Source of the DNA: Chrysemys picta bellii
Lineage: Eukaryota > Chordata > Testudines > Emydidae
NCBI RefSeq assembly: GCF_011386835.1
Contig: NC_088792.1
Span: 109,464,421 to 109,528,420, forward strand
Direction: 5' to 3'
Length of the DNA: 64,000 nucleotides
Position 1 is the stretch's first letter, and every line of letters starts with the position of its first letter. The translations under genes were made by a program, and so were the position numbers. Below, piece after piece: positions 10,035-20,992 of the stretch. The notes beneath the pieces were generated by a model. It was given only the letters and a program-made list of their open reading frames with translations. It made no database searches and was not told the origin of the DNA.

Positions 10035-10853
10035 TGTCAAGGCTGCTTCCCCACTTTGAACTTTAGGGTACAAATGTGGGGGCCTGCATGAAAACTTCTA
10101 AGCTTAACTACCAGCTTAGATCTGGTCTGCTGCCACCATCCCAAAGCTAATTCCCTTCCCTGGGTAGCCTTGAGAGACCTTCACCAATTCCCTGGTGAAT
10201 ACAGATCCAAACCCCTTGGATCTTAAAACAAGGAGAAATTAAACATCCCCCTCCTTTCTCCCACCAACTCCTGGTGGATCAAGATCCAACCCCCTTGGAT
10301 CTAAAAATAAGGAAAAATCAATCAGGTTCTTAAAAAGAAGGCTTTTAATTAAAGAAAAAGGTAAAAATCCTCTCTGTAAAATCAGGATGAAAAAATAACT
10401 TTATAGGGTAATCAAACTTAAAGAGCTCAGAGGACCCCCCTCTAACCTTAGGTTCAAAGTACAGCAAACAGAGATAAACACTCTAGCAAAAGGTACATTT
10501 ACAAGTTGAGAAAACAAAGATAAACTAGCACACCTTGCCTGGCTGTTTACTTACAAGTTTGAAATATGAGAGACTTGTTCAGAAAGATTTGGAGAACCTG
10601 GATTGATGTCTGGTCCCTCTCAGTCCCAAGAGCGAACAACTTCCCAAACAAAGAGCACAATCAAAAGGCTCCCCCCCCCCCCCAGGATTTGAAAGTATCT
10701 TGTCCCCTTATTGGTCCTTTGGGTCAGGTGTCAGCCAGGTTACCTGAGCTTCTAACCCTTTACGGGGAAAAGGATTTTGGAGTCTCTGGCCAGGAGGGAT
10801 TTTATAGTACTGTACACTGGAGAGCTGTTACCCTTCCCTTTATAGTTATGACA
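10035..10853 (-). mobile_element. Solo LTR of an endogenous retrovirus inserted in Gypsy gag
   Basis: On the plus strand it begins TGTCAAGGCTGC and ends AGTTATGACA, so on the minus strand it runs TGTCATAACT...CCTTGACA, a proper TG...CA LTR with inverted ends. Perfect 5-bp duplications flank it and no internal retroviral sequence remains, so two LTRs probably recombined. The paired CTTGGATCT-containing segments (about 10217 and 10293) and a poly-C run at 10671-10683 are internal features. The family is one I recognise as common in turtles. Confidence 0.88.
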
Positions 10854-10858
10854 GACTG
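10854..10858. repeat. Target-site duplication GACTG (right copy)
   Basis: Exact match to 10030-10034. The gag reading resumes after it. Confidence 0.85.
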
Positions 10859-11030
10859 AAAGACAAGTGTCCAGGTTATGGAAAAAATGCCAGATCTGTG
10901 ACAAATTTAATCATTTTGCAACCAAGTGTTTGTCTAGAGAGAAGAAAGAAATCCCAGGAACACACAGTAACTGAAGAGAGCAACAGTGAATATGAGGACA
11001 TTATGTGGGTGAGCAAATAACTAGTAAACA
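10854..11030 (+). pseudogene. Gypsy gag remnant, 3' part with zinc knuckle
   Basis: 10888-10929 encodes CQICDKFNHFATKC, a CCHC zinc knuckle with the exact C-x2-C-x4-H-x4-C spacing. This is the nucleic-acid-binding motif of Gypsy gag. It continues the gag portion cut off at 10030 by the solo LTR. An acidic segment (EESNSEYED) follows and the frame then stops. Confidence 0.85.
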
Positions 11031-11059
11031 GAGTGCAAGAAGATCCTACTAAGCACCAA

Positions 11060-11352
11060 AACCAATTGTATGCAGATATGTTATGTTTCTTGAGACAAGA
11101 GTGGTATGATTTCAATCAGATTATGATACAAGTTGTAACATCATACTGATTAGACTGGTGAATCCAGATATACAAGTGGAAGAGACTAACCAGCTGTTCA
11201 AAATATACAACCATACCACATTAAAGCCTGTGGGGAAATTTAAAATCAAAAGAAGAAATAGAAATACAGACTTTGTGTCCATAGATGATAAAACAGCAAT
11301 ATCCCTTCTGGGCAGCAGGGCCACTCAAGCCATGAATCTGATAAAAGTATAG
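11060..11352 (+). pseudogene. Gypsy aspartic protease remnant
   Basis: Around 11119-11142 the translation reads DYDTSCNII. In the family the active site is D-T/S-G-A followed by SCN, so the G-A pair appears to have been lost. The downstream frame (11158-11352) carries LVNPDIQVEETNQL, a TLKPVGKFKIK segment and the flap-distal SLLGSRATQAMNLIKV, typical of Gypsy-type protease. The missing active-site residues and the stops on each side mean it is inactive. Confidence 0.75.
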
Positions 11353-11479
11353 CCCAGAACATAATGAAAGTGGATAGAGGGGTAACTGAAAATACCTCGT
11401 TTGATATTACTTGGGACTGAGAGATGATTCACAAGGAGTATACAGATATGTTTCAGGGAGATGGATGGCTAAAGGATTT

Positions 11480-12240
11480 TTATAAAATAGAGATTCATAC
11501 CAGCATGAAGCCAGTTAAATTGCCAAAAAGAAAAGTAAATTATTACAGCCACTGAAAGATAAACTGCAGTCCTTGCAGCATCATGGAATTATACACCCTG
11601 CAGAGAAGAGCACAGATAGGCTAAGTAGTCATGTGGTGGTAAGAAAGCCATATATGCATAGAATATGCATAGACTCAAAATCTTTAAACAAATCTTTGAA
11701 ACAGAACCAATATCCCTCTATCTACAATTGAGGATATATTACAAAATCTGCCTAAAGTGAGACTTTTTACAGTATACCATGTGAAAAATGCATTCTGGCA
11801 CATCAAACTGGATGAAGTATCCAGTTAGTTGGCTACCTTCACAACTCCATTTGAGAAATACTGATGGTTAAGGAAGCCAATAGGAATCAGTCCAGCACCA
11901 GAGGTATTCCACAGCGGACTGTCCCAGGCATTGGAGGGCCTGATGGGAATCTGGAAAATAGCAGACTATGTGCTAATAATGGGAGAAAGTGAAAATCCAG
12001 AACAAGCACATCAAGATCATGACTACAATTCACTATTTTTTACAGATATGCAGAGAAAAGAATATTGAATTGAACTTAGACAAGCTCAAGTTGAGTGTAG
12101 CAGACGTACCATACATTGGATATTTGTTGACCTCCAAAGTTCTGAATGTAGATCCTGAGTAAGTGAGGGCAATTAGCGAAATGCCAAGACCCAGCAATGT
12201 TAAAGGAGTTTAATGATTCCTGGGAATGGTCAATTATTTC
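11480..12240 (+). pseudogene. Gypsy reverse transcriptase remnant with substituted catalytic residues
   Basis: 11764-11816 reads LFTVYHVKNAFWHIKLDE, RT motif A with His where the catalytic Asp is expected. Motif B is at about 11878-11920 (PIGISPAPEVFHSG). At about 11956-11982 motif C reads IADYVLIMG, in which the second Asp of the ADD box is replaced by Tyr. The region 12055-12240 keeps NIELNLDKLKLS, PYIGYLLTS and FLGMVNYFTKFS, the normal RT thumb/connection region. Several frames and stops are involved. Confidence 0.85.
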
Positions 12241-12329
12241 ACAAAGTTTTCCAACCATCTGTCTGAGAGCTGCAAGGTCCTGAGACATCTGACACATTGA
12301 GACACCTTATGGGCATGGACAGACCAACG

Positions 12330-12790
12330 CGAGTAAGTATTCCAGAAAGTAAAAGAGGTCATTGGGAAAGCTCCCATGCTGAAATATTACAACCCAGAGG
12401 AACCCCTGATGCTTCAGTGCAATACATCTGAGATTGGTCTAGGGACTGCTCTGATGCAAAGAGGACAACCTGTTGTGTTTGTAAGCAGAGCATAGTCTGT
12501 GATAGAGAAGGGCTACACTCAAATTGAAAAAAGAGCTCTTAGCAATACTCTTTGGAATGGAAAAAAATCATCAGTACACTTCTGTTCTCAATGTAGACAT
12601 ACAATCTGACCATGAACTGCTCAACAGCATTTAAAGAAAAGCATTACTCTGTGCATCAAAGCACTTACAGTGGGTGATGACGGAACTGCAGAGGTATAAT
12701 GTAAGGATCAAGTATTGCCCTGGCAGAGATTTGGTGTTGCTGGACACCTTGAGCTGTGCATGCCTGCCGGAACCCAGCAAAGAGGGATCC
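12330..12790 (+). pseudogene. Gypsy RNase H remnant
   Basis: Translation around 12400-12560 gives PLMLQCNTSEIGLGTALMQ, a GQPVVFVSRA segment and KGYTQIEKRALS, the expected order for Ty3-type RNase H. The first catalytic Asp position reads Asn (QCNTSE). The segment to 12790 is more broken. It follows RT with no other gene between. Confidence 0.8.
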
Positions 12791-13019
12791 ATAGAGGCTG
12801 ATGTGGGGACAATAATTATGGTACAGTAATTACCTTTCTCAGAAGAAAGGCTGAAAGAGATACAGAGGGTACAGAGAAAGACAGAATGCTGCAGACACTG
12901 AAACTTGTGATCCTACATGGATGGTCAGTGACAAAGGACCAACTACCTAAAAAGATAACACCATTTTTTCAGACAAGTCTGAGTTGTGTGTACAGAATGG
13001 CATTATATTCTAGAGTGTA

Positions 13020-14190
13020 AGAATGGTTATTTCAGCAGGTCTTAGGAATGAAGTTATACACAAAGTCCATTTGGCACATCTGGGAATTGAAGGTTGCTTA
13101 AGGCGAGACAGACAATGAATGAGCAATTATGGATATTCATGGAAAAGTGTGATGTTTGCAAATCCTGGAAAGACTGTCGCCCAAAAGAGACCCTGTGGCA
13201 ACACGAAGTTTCAGAAAGACCATAGGCAAAGGTGGCCATGGATTTGTTTACCTTTAGAGACAAGAGATACATGTTCTATTTTTCCAATTTCTAGGAGATA
13301 GACTATTTCCCAGGCACAGGGTCCAGAACAGTCAGAGAGAAGATAAAATAACTCTTTGCACAGTATGGGATACTAAATATTGAGTGTTCCGATAATAGAC
13401 AACAGTTTGTTTCAGGAGAGTTCTGGAAGTTCAGTAAGGTCTGGGATTCTGATCACATAATATCTTCACAAAGGTAACCTCAAAGCAACAGCAAAGTGGA
13501 ATCAGCAGTAAAGACTGCTAAGCAACTGTTGAAAAAAGTTAAAACTGCCGATGCTGACCCATACTTAGCAATACTTGATCACTGGAATACTCCCCTGCAA
13601 GGCCCAAATTCTACTTTGGCCCGAAGATTGATGAGCTGGAGAATTAAGACACTCATGCTGACAACGGAAGGTTGTTAAAGCTTGGGTACTCAGAAGCTTC
13701 CCTTGGTGAACTACAGAGAAACCAACAAAAACACGAGTGTTTTATTACAACAGATCTTCAAGAGATCTGCAAGGTCTGGAGCAGGTTGACAAAGGGTGTA
13801 TACAACCATTGACAAAAGAGGATAAGTTCTGACGCAAAGTTAGAGTGGTGCAACCAAGAAACCAAATATCACATCAAGTGCAAATTGACAATGGACACAT
13901 AGTGAGGCAAAACCATGGGCACTTCAGGAAAACCAAAGAAACCTCTAAGGACAGTACAAACAACACATGTCATCAGGAGAATCCTGAGCCAAAGTCATTA
14001 GTAGTGGACCGTGTCAGGGGCATACCAGAGGAAAGACAGGAAGAAGAGGGTGTTTCAATGGAGATTCCAGCAACACCAAGAGTCTGGTTGACCACATGGG
14101 AGGAAGACATGAGGGAGGCATCAGTGAACCGTTTTGAGTGGCATGGATTAGTAAAAAGACCTGCTAATCTGAGGGATTTTATGTGATGGG
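13020..14190 (+). pseudogene. Gypsy integrase remnant and C-terminal tail
   Basis: The HHCC zinc domain is at about 13060-13170 (VHLAHLGIEG; KCDVCKSW). The catalytic core begins near 13226 (AKVAMDLFTF). SDNRQQFVSGEFWKF (13388-13435) matches the second catalytic-Asp region. VESAVKTAKQLLKK (13496) and PYLAILDHWNTPLQG match the third region, which contains the catalytic Glu. The tail to about 14190 is a poorly conserved basic region. Frames alternate and several stops are present. Confidence 0.82.
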
Positions 14191-14320
14191 CTTCCAAGTT
14201 GTGCAGGTGTATTGCTGAACAAATTCATAAGATGGTGAACACAGTAACTATGAGAATGGTCAGCATTTGAAAGAAATATGTTAGATTACATTATCAACTA
14301 GTATTGGGTGTTAAACAGAT

Positions 14321-14554
14321 TGTTTTTAATAAAAGGGTTATAATGATATGGAAGTGCTAGCAGACTCTTTCAGGCAGCATACTGTTTCTTGGGGGGAATT
14401 CTTCAGAAGGAACACTGGGGAACTGTCAGAGAAGCCATGAGGCTGAGGAAGCCTGTTGTAGATAGCCACAATACCAGTTGGAGCTTGTTAATGAACCTTA
14501 TGTCAGAGTGAAGTTTTATATGGCAAATGATCCAGACACAACAGAGCCTAAAAC
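14321..14554 (+). repeat. Right LTR of the Gypsy element (approximate edges)
   Basis: Direct repeat of 9058-9298, sharing GCTAGCAGAC, CTTCAGAAGGAACAC, AGCCATGAGGCTGA and GGCAAATGATCC. The two LTRs have clearly diverged, with several indels, so the insertion is old. Confidence 0.75.
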
Positions 14555-14882
14555 ACATTATAGAACCACTTTCTAGGCCTGTAGGTACCAGATGAAACAT
14601 CTCAGCATTCACAAAGTTCCAGTGATGTTATTCAGTGTTCTCTTCTCATTCCAGTATGTGTTTGCTAGATCTGAAGAAATACTGTAATCGTTACTCTCTG
14701 AAACTTGCACGACTTTCAGCAAATGTGTGCTCAACTCTTCCACATATATCCTTGCAGCTTTAAACACTGATTTAATTCAAGCCAGGATTGTATTCACTCT
14801 AGTTGGCTTTCTAGGACAAAGTGCAGACAAACTAGAGAGAAATTCTTTTCTGCAGATGACTTATTGTGCTTCCTCCTGTCAT
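14555..14882. other. No recognisable feature
   Basis: Unique-looking sequence between the Gypsy right LTR and the inverted PLE pair. Confidence 0.5.
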
Positions 14883-15618
14883 TTAGAGAGACAAGGTGGG
14901 TGAGGTAATATCTTTTATTGGACCATCTTCTGTTGGCAAGACAGACAAACAGTCGAGCCACACAGAGCTCTTCTTCAGGTCTAGGAAAAGTACTCCAAGC
15001 GTCACAGCTAAATGCAAGGTAGAACAGATTGTTTAGCAAAAGTAGCTAGCCCATAGTCTAAGGGACCATTCAAGGTCAAGTGGACCATTAACACCTCTGC
15101 AGTTATAGGCCAAAAAGAGGGAGGGTTAGTGGGTTACAGATTGTTGTAATAAGCCATAAATCCAGTGTCTCTCTCCAGTCCATGATTTTTAATGTCTAGC
15201 AGAGTTATGAATTTAAGCTCCCAGGCTCATCTTTTGAAAGTGTTGTGCAAGTTTCCTTTGAGGATGAGGACTGATAGGTCAGGTATAAAGTGATCACTTT
15301 GTGAAAAGTTTTCATCCACTGGCAATAGGGTGTTTTTGTCTTTTATCATCTTCCTGTGTGAGTTCATTCAGGAATGTAGTGATTGTCTGCCGTTACCCAC
15401 ATAGCTGTTATTGGGGCATTCAAAAGATGAGCCTGGGACCTTAAATTCATAACTCTGCTTGACACTAAAAATCATGGACTAAGCAGAGACACTGGATTTA
15501 TGGCTTATTACAACAATCTGTAACCCACTAATCTCCTCTTTTTGTCAGTCAAATAAAAGATATTACCTTACCCACCTTGTCTCTCTAATATCAAGGGGCA
15601 ACACGGCTACAATTACAC
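14883..15618. mobile_element. Inverted (head-to-head) pair of PLE 3' fragments, pair 1
   Basis: The left arm (14883 to about 15250) is on the minus strand and the right arm (about 15405-15618) on the plus strand. Matching segments are AATATCTTTTATTGG (left, about 14911) against AATAAAAGATATTACC (right, about 15552), ATTGTTGTAATAAGCC against GGCTTATTACAACAAT, and the GACAAGGTGGG / CCCACCTTGTC 3' ends. The right end keeps the PLE terminus (CAACACGGCTAC). The left arm has a hammerhead-like remnant on the minus strand: CTGAAGA at 14972-14978, then a GAGC...GCTC hairpin, with the GAAA box changed to GACT. Possible degenerate flanking repeat CTTCCTC. Confidence 0.7.
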
Positions 15619-16627
15619 TTCTTCCTCTCAATGTCGGCCCATATGGATAGAGTAGAAGTAACATAGATTAATCAGTGAACAATTTTTATTAGCATTGTTC
15701 CCAGTGAACACTAAGCTTTTCAGTGAATGTCTCCTACTGTTAAATGGCTTATGATAATACAGGGCATCTTGCATCAGCTGCACAAATGTGTCATCCCCTG
15801 TATTGTAACCTGGTTGTAAAGCAGCTGTCTAGAGCATTCTCCAAGTGCAGGTTTCCCTTGTTCCACTTGACTGACTAAGGCTATGTGCCAACACAAGAGC
15901 ACTTGCAGAAAGTATTAGAATACGCATTTGTGTAGCTATTGCCACTGCAGCCAATAGATCTCAATGTCAGCTCTAGCATAATGTGATCTGGAGAGGAAAG
16001 AGATCTGCACAATATTTTCCACTTACAGTAAAAGGGTTTCAATACACTTTAAAGCAGAACTATACATCTATCCTGTACCCCAGAAATGTTTGTGTTAGCT
16101 AGTCCTTGGCACACATGGCCTTTCTTTGGAGTATCTGGGGTGCTGGAATAACAGATTGCTCCAGAAATTTACCCATGTCCTTGTAGTGTCATGGGGACCC
16201 TTCCCCTTTACTTAAGACAATCATTGCCTTGTGGATTATGGAATTGTGGTAACATCTCCATCCTGAGTGCCACATTCTGCTACCCTTACCTTACTCATGC
16301 AGAGGAATCAATGACTCAGTGTGAATAAGGAGAGTGGAATCTGACCATGAGGTTGCTAAAAAACATAGTTTGGCTTGGAAAATTGGTTTGGCCTCAAAAT
16401 TGCCAGATTTACACTGAAAACAAATGAAAAATACCTTATATTTGATAAGAGTAACTTGTTTATTCCCACAAAGCAATGCAGATTTATGAAGTTTTTAATT
16501 ATTCATTTAAGTATGTAGTGTTTTGTAAATAACATGATAGGTAAAGTACGTCACTGTCACTCAGCAACTAGCAGTGGTTGTTGAAATCGTTTTCTGGTTT
16601 TAGAATAACAGATACTTTGTTTATAGG
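15619..16627. other. No recognisable feature
   Basis: Mixed-composition unique-looking DNA. The short minus-strand frame at 16291-16476 has no motif. Confidence 0.45.
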
Positions 16628-16691
<64 letters not shown>

Positions 16692-16692
16692 A
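16628..16692. repeat. (CTAT)n microsatellite with short inverted continuation
   Basis: About 16 uninterrupted tetranucleotide units, followed by CATAGATAGATATAGATATG, the reverse-complement motif, so the edge can form a hairpin. Confidence 0.95.
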
Positions 16693-17560
16693 TAGATAGA
16701 TATAGATATGAACACACAGCTATAGCTAAACTTGTTAGATGTATCCATAACATCATGAACAATGTAGTTTGTGGTAAGCAGAATTTGCTTCCATTTTCTG
16801 CTAATCTGCCACTACTGATTCCTAGGTTTATTGATTAAATTGGGGGGAGGGGCTAGCCTATAGGTTTCAAAGTAAAGGATGAATAGTATTTACATTTACT
16901 GTCTGCTTTTTTGCTTGATAGTCATAAACCAAAGTAATTATAGTACACTACTCAGACATTAAAAAATGGTTCAATTTCTACTCTTAAATACTGTTTGGAC
17001 TGCAAGATTCCTTTATGTGTATATGCTGTATGACTCATTCTAAACTGAATAGATTTTAAAATAAAACATAAATTCACTTTGAGAGAGTGTCTACTGAAAA
17101 ATCATTCCAAAAATAATGTGAATTAGTTTTGTCATTGCTTTCAACTGTGATTTACTTTAAAGAGTTGTTAAATACTTCATAGAATTTTTTAAAAGGTATT
17201 TCTCCTCTGAATTTTTATTAATGATTTTTTTTCGGTGGTGGGGCAAGAGAAGGCGTTCATTTTCTTTTTCAGTTTTTATTTGTTTTGCTTCTCTTCTGCT
17301 TATTCCTCACTGGCAGCCGCATTCCTTGTGACATCATGACTAGTCACTATACGAATAATTATGACTCCAAATGGTGAATAATCAGCAGAAACAGATTATC
17401 TGCTTTGCAATGGAGATCCAATTTTCATGGAAATGTACAAGGAGTTAGTGACAAAAGAGACAAAGAAATATAGACAATAATAGCTATAAACAGAATCATC
17501 TCTAAATCAATAGTTTCAATGGGTATCAGTGGTGTAGAAAGAATGCAATATACCTGCATA
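16693..17560. other. No recognisable feature
   Basis: AT-rich sequence without classifiable repeats. Confidence 0.45.
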
Positions 17561-17564
17561 TGCA

Positions 17565-17965
17565 GCCTTCACTTCTTAGGAAACTCTAACTGGCACAGAA
17601 TGTTGCAGCACGTCTCCTCAGCATCACAGGCTATCATGGATACATCAAACTCAGCCTCCCTTCCCAGCACTGGCTTCCCATAGCATATTGAATCAATTTC
17701 AGGGTCTCAGTCCTTATCTACAAGATGCTCAATGGCCTGGGCCCAGGGTATCTTAAAGACTGCCTAAAGCTTTGGGATGAAGACTCTAGTTAACAACTTC
17801 ACTCCTCCATGGAACTTTGTACAATAAGAGTAAAGATTATCTGTGTGGGAGACAGAACTTTCTCAGAGCCAGCCCAAGACCATGGAATGAACTCTCAAAA
17901 GAACTAAGAACCATCACAAATCTCACCAGTTTCCACTCCAAGTGCAAGGCAGATTTCTCTGACCT
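17565..17965 (+). pseudogene. L2/CR1-clade LINE reverse transcriptase C-terminal relic
   Basis: Near 17595 the translation gives LAQNVAARLL, and at 17660-17770 HWLPIAY, then (after a stop) INFRVSVLIYKMLNGLGPGY and LKDCL. This is the typical 'thumb' region of L2-like LINE reverse transcriptases. The frame has stops and shifts and no catalytic motif is present. The lines downstream (WETELSQSQPKTME) fit the extreme C-terminus. Ancient and 5'-truncated. Confidence 0.75.
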
Positions 17966-18960
17966 GCCTTTTCTAATATCAACATAAAGCAATGTATGTG
18001 TGTATGTCTATACAAAACACTCTCCTGCACTTACTTCTGCCCATGGAGAGAGGATGACAGAACAAACATGTGCCACACGGTAGTCACATCACTTAATGCA
18101 CTACTGAAAGGTGCTAAGATACTACTGTGATGTGATATAAGAACAAATATAAAAGAGAAGAGAATAGGGAATGACTCAAGAGACCTTTCAACCCCTTCAT
18201 GCTCTTCCTTCTATAGAACTGCTCCCTCTGTGTGCCCCTGGAGTGGATGGGGAGGAGACAGGGGAGCTGGACTGGCATGAAGAAAGGAGCAGGCCACATT
18301 ATACCCTGAGTGATGCAGCCTGCACATTCCTCCTTTGCACAGGGCAGCCCAGGTGGGAAAGCTGCTGATTTGTGTCCTGTGAAGGACAATCCCTCCTAGA
18401 GATCCCCGTGGATGTGCTAAGTTCTGCAGTCTGGCCATTAAGGTTCAAAGAGGGTAATAACCCTCATGGCATGGCAAAGATTGTTCTGGAATAAGAAAAG
18501 GGGCAGTATAAGGGTCCATAGACTAGAACCCAGGTGTACAGAGCCTGGGCTAGTTGGTGTTCCCACAGTGCCACGCAGAGTGACCCCCTAGAGAGCACTG
18601 CAGAGAGTAGGTGCCATAGGAAGTCCCACCCAAGGGAGCTAGAGTGACAGTATCCTGCAGACCTCTGATTGGTCATGTGTCCTATTTATCCCTGGGTAGG
18701 CCCAGGAAGGTGTCTGGGCAATGACACAGAGTTTGGCCTGCTGTGACTCCAGACTTTGCCTTGTCTTCTGGTCTCTGAGCCCAGCCTGGCTCTTACCTCC
18801 TGATTCCAGCCTGATACTCGCTTTGACCTCTAGTCTCTGACCCCAGCCTGACTCTGACCCTGAGTCTTGCCATTCCTATGTACAGACCCCAGCCCAGCTG
18901 TGACTGCTGGACAGATTGCCCACACCCTTAGTCCCTTACAGCTAGTCCAAGGGAGGGAAG
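17966..18960. other. GC-richer stretch with internally repetitive segment 18740-18900; class unknown
   Basis: Overlapping frames on both strands at 18114-18438 reflect low stop density rather than a recognisable protein. From about 18740 to 18900, CCAGCCTGACTC / CCAGCCTGGCTC / CCAGCCTGATAC variants recur. It may be part of an LTR family, but no termini are visible. Confidence 0.3.
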
Positions 18961-20126
18961 GAGAGAGAAATTAAAAAGGGAAGTGATGGCTAAGTGGCTC
19001 TTTTCCTTTTAGGCATGTATGTTTTTTTATTATGGGTTGGCTTTCTCATGAAGCCTGCTTTTAAGAGAAAGTGCTATTCTGCTACTGTAGAAATTAGGAT
19101 CTATTTTTCAGTGAGTGCCTTTGAAGGATTTGTAACAACATATTAAGGAAACAAATGTTGGAAGTAGTTCATGGGAAATATCTGACATTAAGGTCAAGTG
19201 AGCCACAAAAGAATGACTTTCACCTATTTAGCTCTTGCTACAGCTTGACCAAGAAAAGCACACTGCAGTTAATGGATTTGATAATATTTCCTAAAACACT
19301 AGTGTACTTTTATGTGCATTAAAGAATGGGAATGAATTCTAATGTACATCAGGCACTTAGGCTATTTTACACAAAATCAGTTTTGGCAATCCCTTATGCA
19401 GCTGTTGCAAACACATCCACCCAATCATGAGTACTTGTGTGCTTCATTCATCCCTTATATAAGATGAATAGAGAGGCAATAGACTCAGGACATTTGGAGA
19501 TTCAGTTTTAACAAAGTGAATGATTTTCTTTGCAGAGCCCAGTCTTTTTTTTTTTTTTTAACAATGTCACCTGCAGAACTGGATACAGATTGCTGTCTTC
19601 CACTACTAAAGAAAGCAAAACAAAAATGTTTTCTGTGCTGTGCCAAGTCTATGAGTTTCAGAGTTTCACCAGTGTCCTTCAGTGAAGGAGGAGAATCAGA
19701 GATAGATGTTCTGCCTTGGGTACATGGCCTATCTTAATTTCTGTAAAGAGTGTTTGCTCAGGTTTAGGTGCTGGTTTGGGCAGGTTTGTCTTACCTTGCC
19801 CTTGTCCCATCCCAGCGATAATGTTTTGTTACCTCCATGTATTACATCCTAGAATAGTGGTATAAACTCATAGGGACAGGGCTATATCTTTCTATCTTTC
19901 TTGCATAGGTTCTAGCATATTTTTGGGTACTTTAAAAAGAATAACAACACTACTAAATCGCTAACTAATGACATTGGTGGTGGTGGTGGTGGTAGTGGTG
20001 ATGATGATGATGATGGTGGAGTGAACAAAAGACAGTCAAAAAATTCTGCACATCCTTTAAAAGGATCCCAACTTATTTATACAGCTTGTAAAGCAGTTGC
20101 CATGTTTACCCATTAGAATAAATATC
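18961..20126. other. No recognisable gene; (TGG)n/(TGA)n repeat at 19975-20020
   Basis: Unique-looking DNA apart from a poly-T run at 19546-19559 and the compound trinucleotide microsatellite. Confidence 0.5.
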
Positions 20127-20251
20127 ATGGACCTGATTCTCCAATGCCTTGAACAATCATTTAAACCCACCTACGTGGGTGTAAAACACTACAGTTCTGA
20201 TTGGTTGAATTTGATTAAACAGGTTGCAAAGTAGTGTGGAATCAGGACTTA
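20127..20251. mobile_element. Small palindromic MITE relic
   Basis: GACCTGATTCTCC at the left and GGAATCAGGAC at the right are inverted relatives, of the same general type as 7692-8090. Confidence 0.45.
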
Positions 20252-20849
20252 GCTTTTCATGCACAGCTGTCTTTAAGTCAGTGGAAGAGATGAGTAAATA
20301 TCTGAGGGCAGAGTGTAGTATCCTGGGCCAGGACCTGCAGTTCTTATTCAGGAAAAAGAACTGTGAATTCAATGAGAAGTTTGCTTGATCATCTTCCCTG
20401 TCAAATGACCTCTTAAATTTCCCCTTTTTTGTTGTCATTTAGGAAGAGATGCTTATATGTTTATATGGACTTCACAAAGAAACTTAGACATGATGACACT
20501 GAGCATCACTGCACCTAATTTCTAGGTGCCTAGAAAAACACTGGGATTCACAAAGCCAGAGTTAGACTCCCTATACAATGAATAGCCAGAGGCAGATGCT
20601 GTAAAATGGGACTCATAAAAGCCAACGGGTTAGGCAGCTTCCCACCTAAGATAACCAATGGGAGATGACAAGTGTGTACTAAGCCCAACCCCATCAAGGA
20701 GTCTGGTGCCTAAGGCTGGGCTATAGGGCGATGCCTTCTTCTGCTTGGGATTCTCAGCTGCAAACCCCGTCTTGGGGTTAGGTGCCCACAGCATTATTGC
20801 AAGAGGCTGGGGGAGTGAGGAGGACAATGAGGACTCCTTTCATAATGTT

Positions 20850-20912
20850 TACCACAATGGTTAGAGTACCCACCTGGGATGTGGGAGACACCCCAGTTCA
20901 AATTCTCTCTTG
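20850..20912 (+). repeat. tRNA-like segment, plus strand
   Basis: ATGGTTAGAGTACCCACCTG followed by GGGATGTGGGAGACACC and CAGTTCAAATTC resembles a tRNA A-box, anticodon region and B-box. It is too degenerate for a functional tRNA. Confidence 0.45.
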
Positions 20913-20922
20913 ACTTGAGGCA

Positions 20923-20992
20923 GAGGAGGGATTTGAACACGGAGCTACCACCTCTCAGATGAGTGCCCCAATCACTGAGCTATGAGATATTC
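20923..20992 (-). repeat. tRNA-like segment, minus strand
   Basis: On the minus strand, TCATAGCTCAGTGATTGGGG (A-box-like) is followed by CATCTGAGAGGTGG and GTTCAAATCCC (B-box-like). It faces the plus-strand copy just upstream, so the two could pair in a single-stranded molecule. Confidence 0.45.

Larger units (their letters stand above)
9058..14554 (+). mobile_element. Ty3/Gypsy-type LTR retrotransposon, degenerate, with nested solo LTR
   Basis: Two diverged direct repeats of about 235-240 bp flank an internal region that translates, in broken frames, as gag, protease, reverse transcriptase, RNase H and integrase in standard Ty3/Gypsy order. Stops, frameshifts and catalytic substitutions run throughout, so it is dead. 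An 819-bp unrelated LTR interrupts gag. Without that insertion the element is about 4.7 kb. Target duplication is not clear because the LTR edges are approximate. Confidence 0.9.

Noticed and set aside
16628..16692. Regular short repeats as a possible CRISPR array
   Set aside because: Pure tetranucleotide microsatellite without spacers, in vertebrate DNA.
16578..16838. 86-codon frame with repeated IYLS
   Set aside because: It is the translation of the (CTAT)n microsatellite.
20923..20992. Possible functional tRNA gene on the minus strand
   Set aside because: A- and B-box-like blocks exist, but I could not form a full acceptor stem and cloverleaf, and it lies within a repeat.
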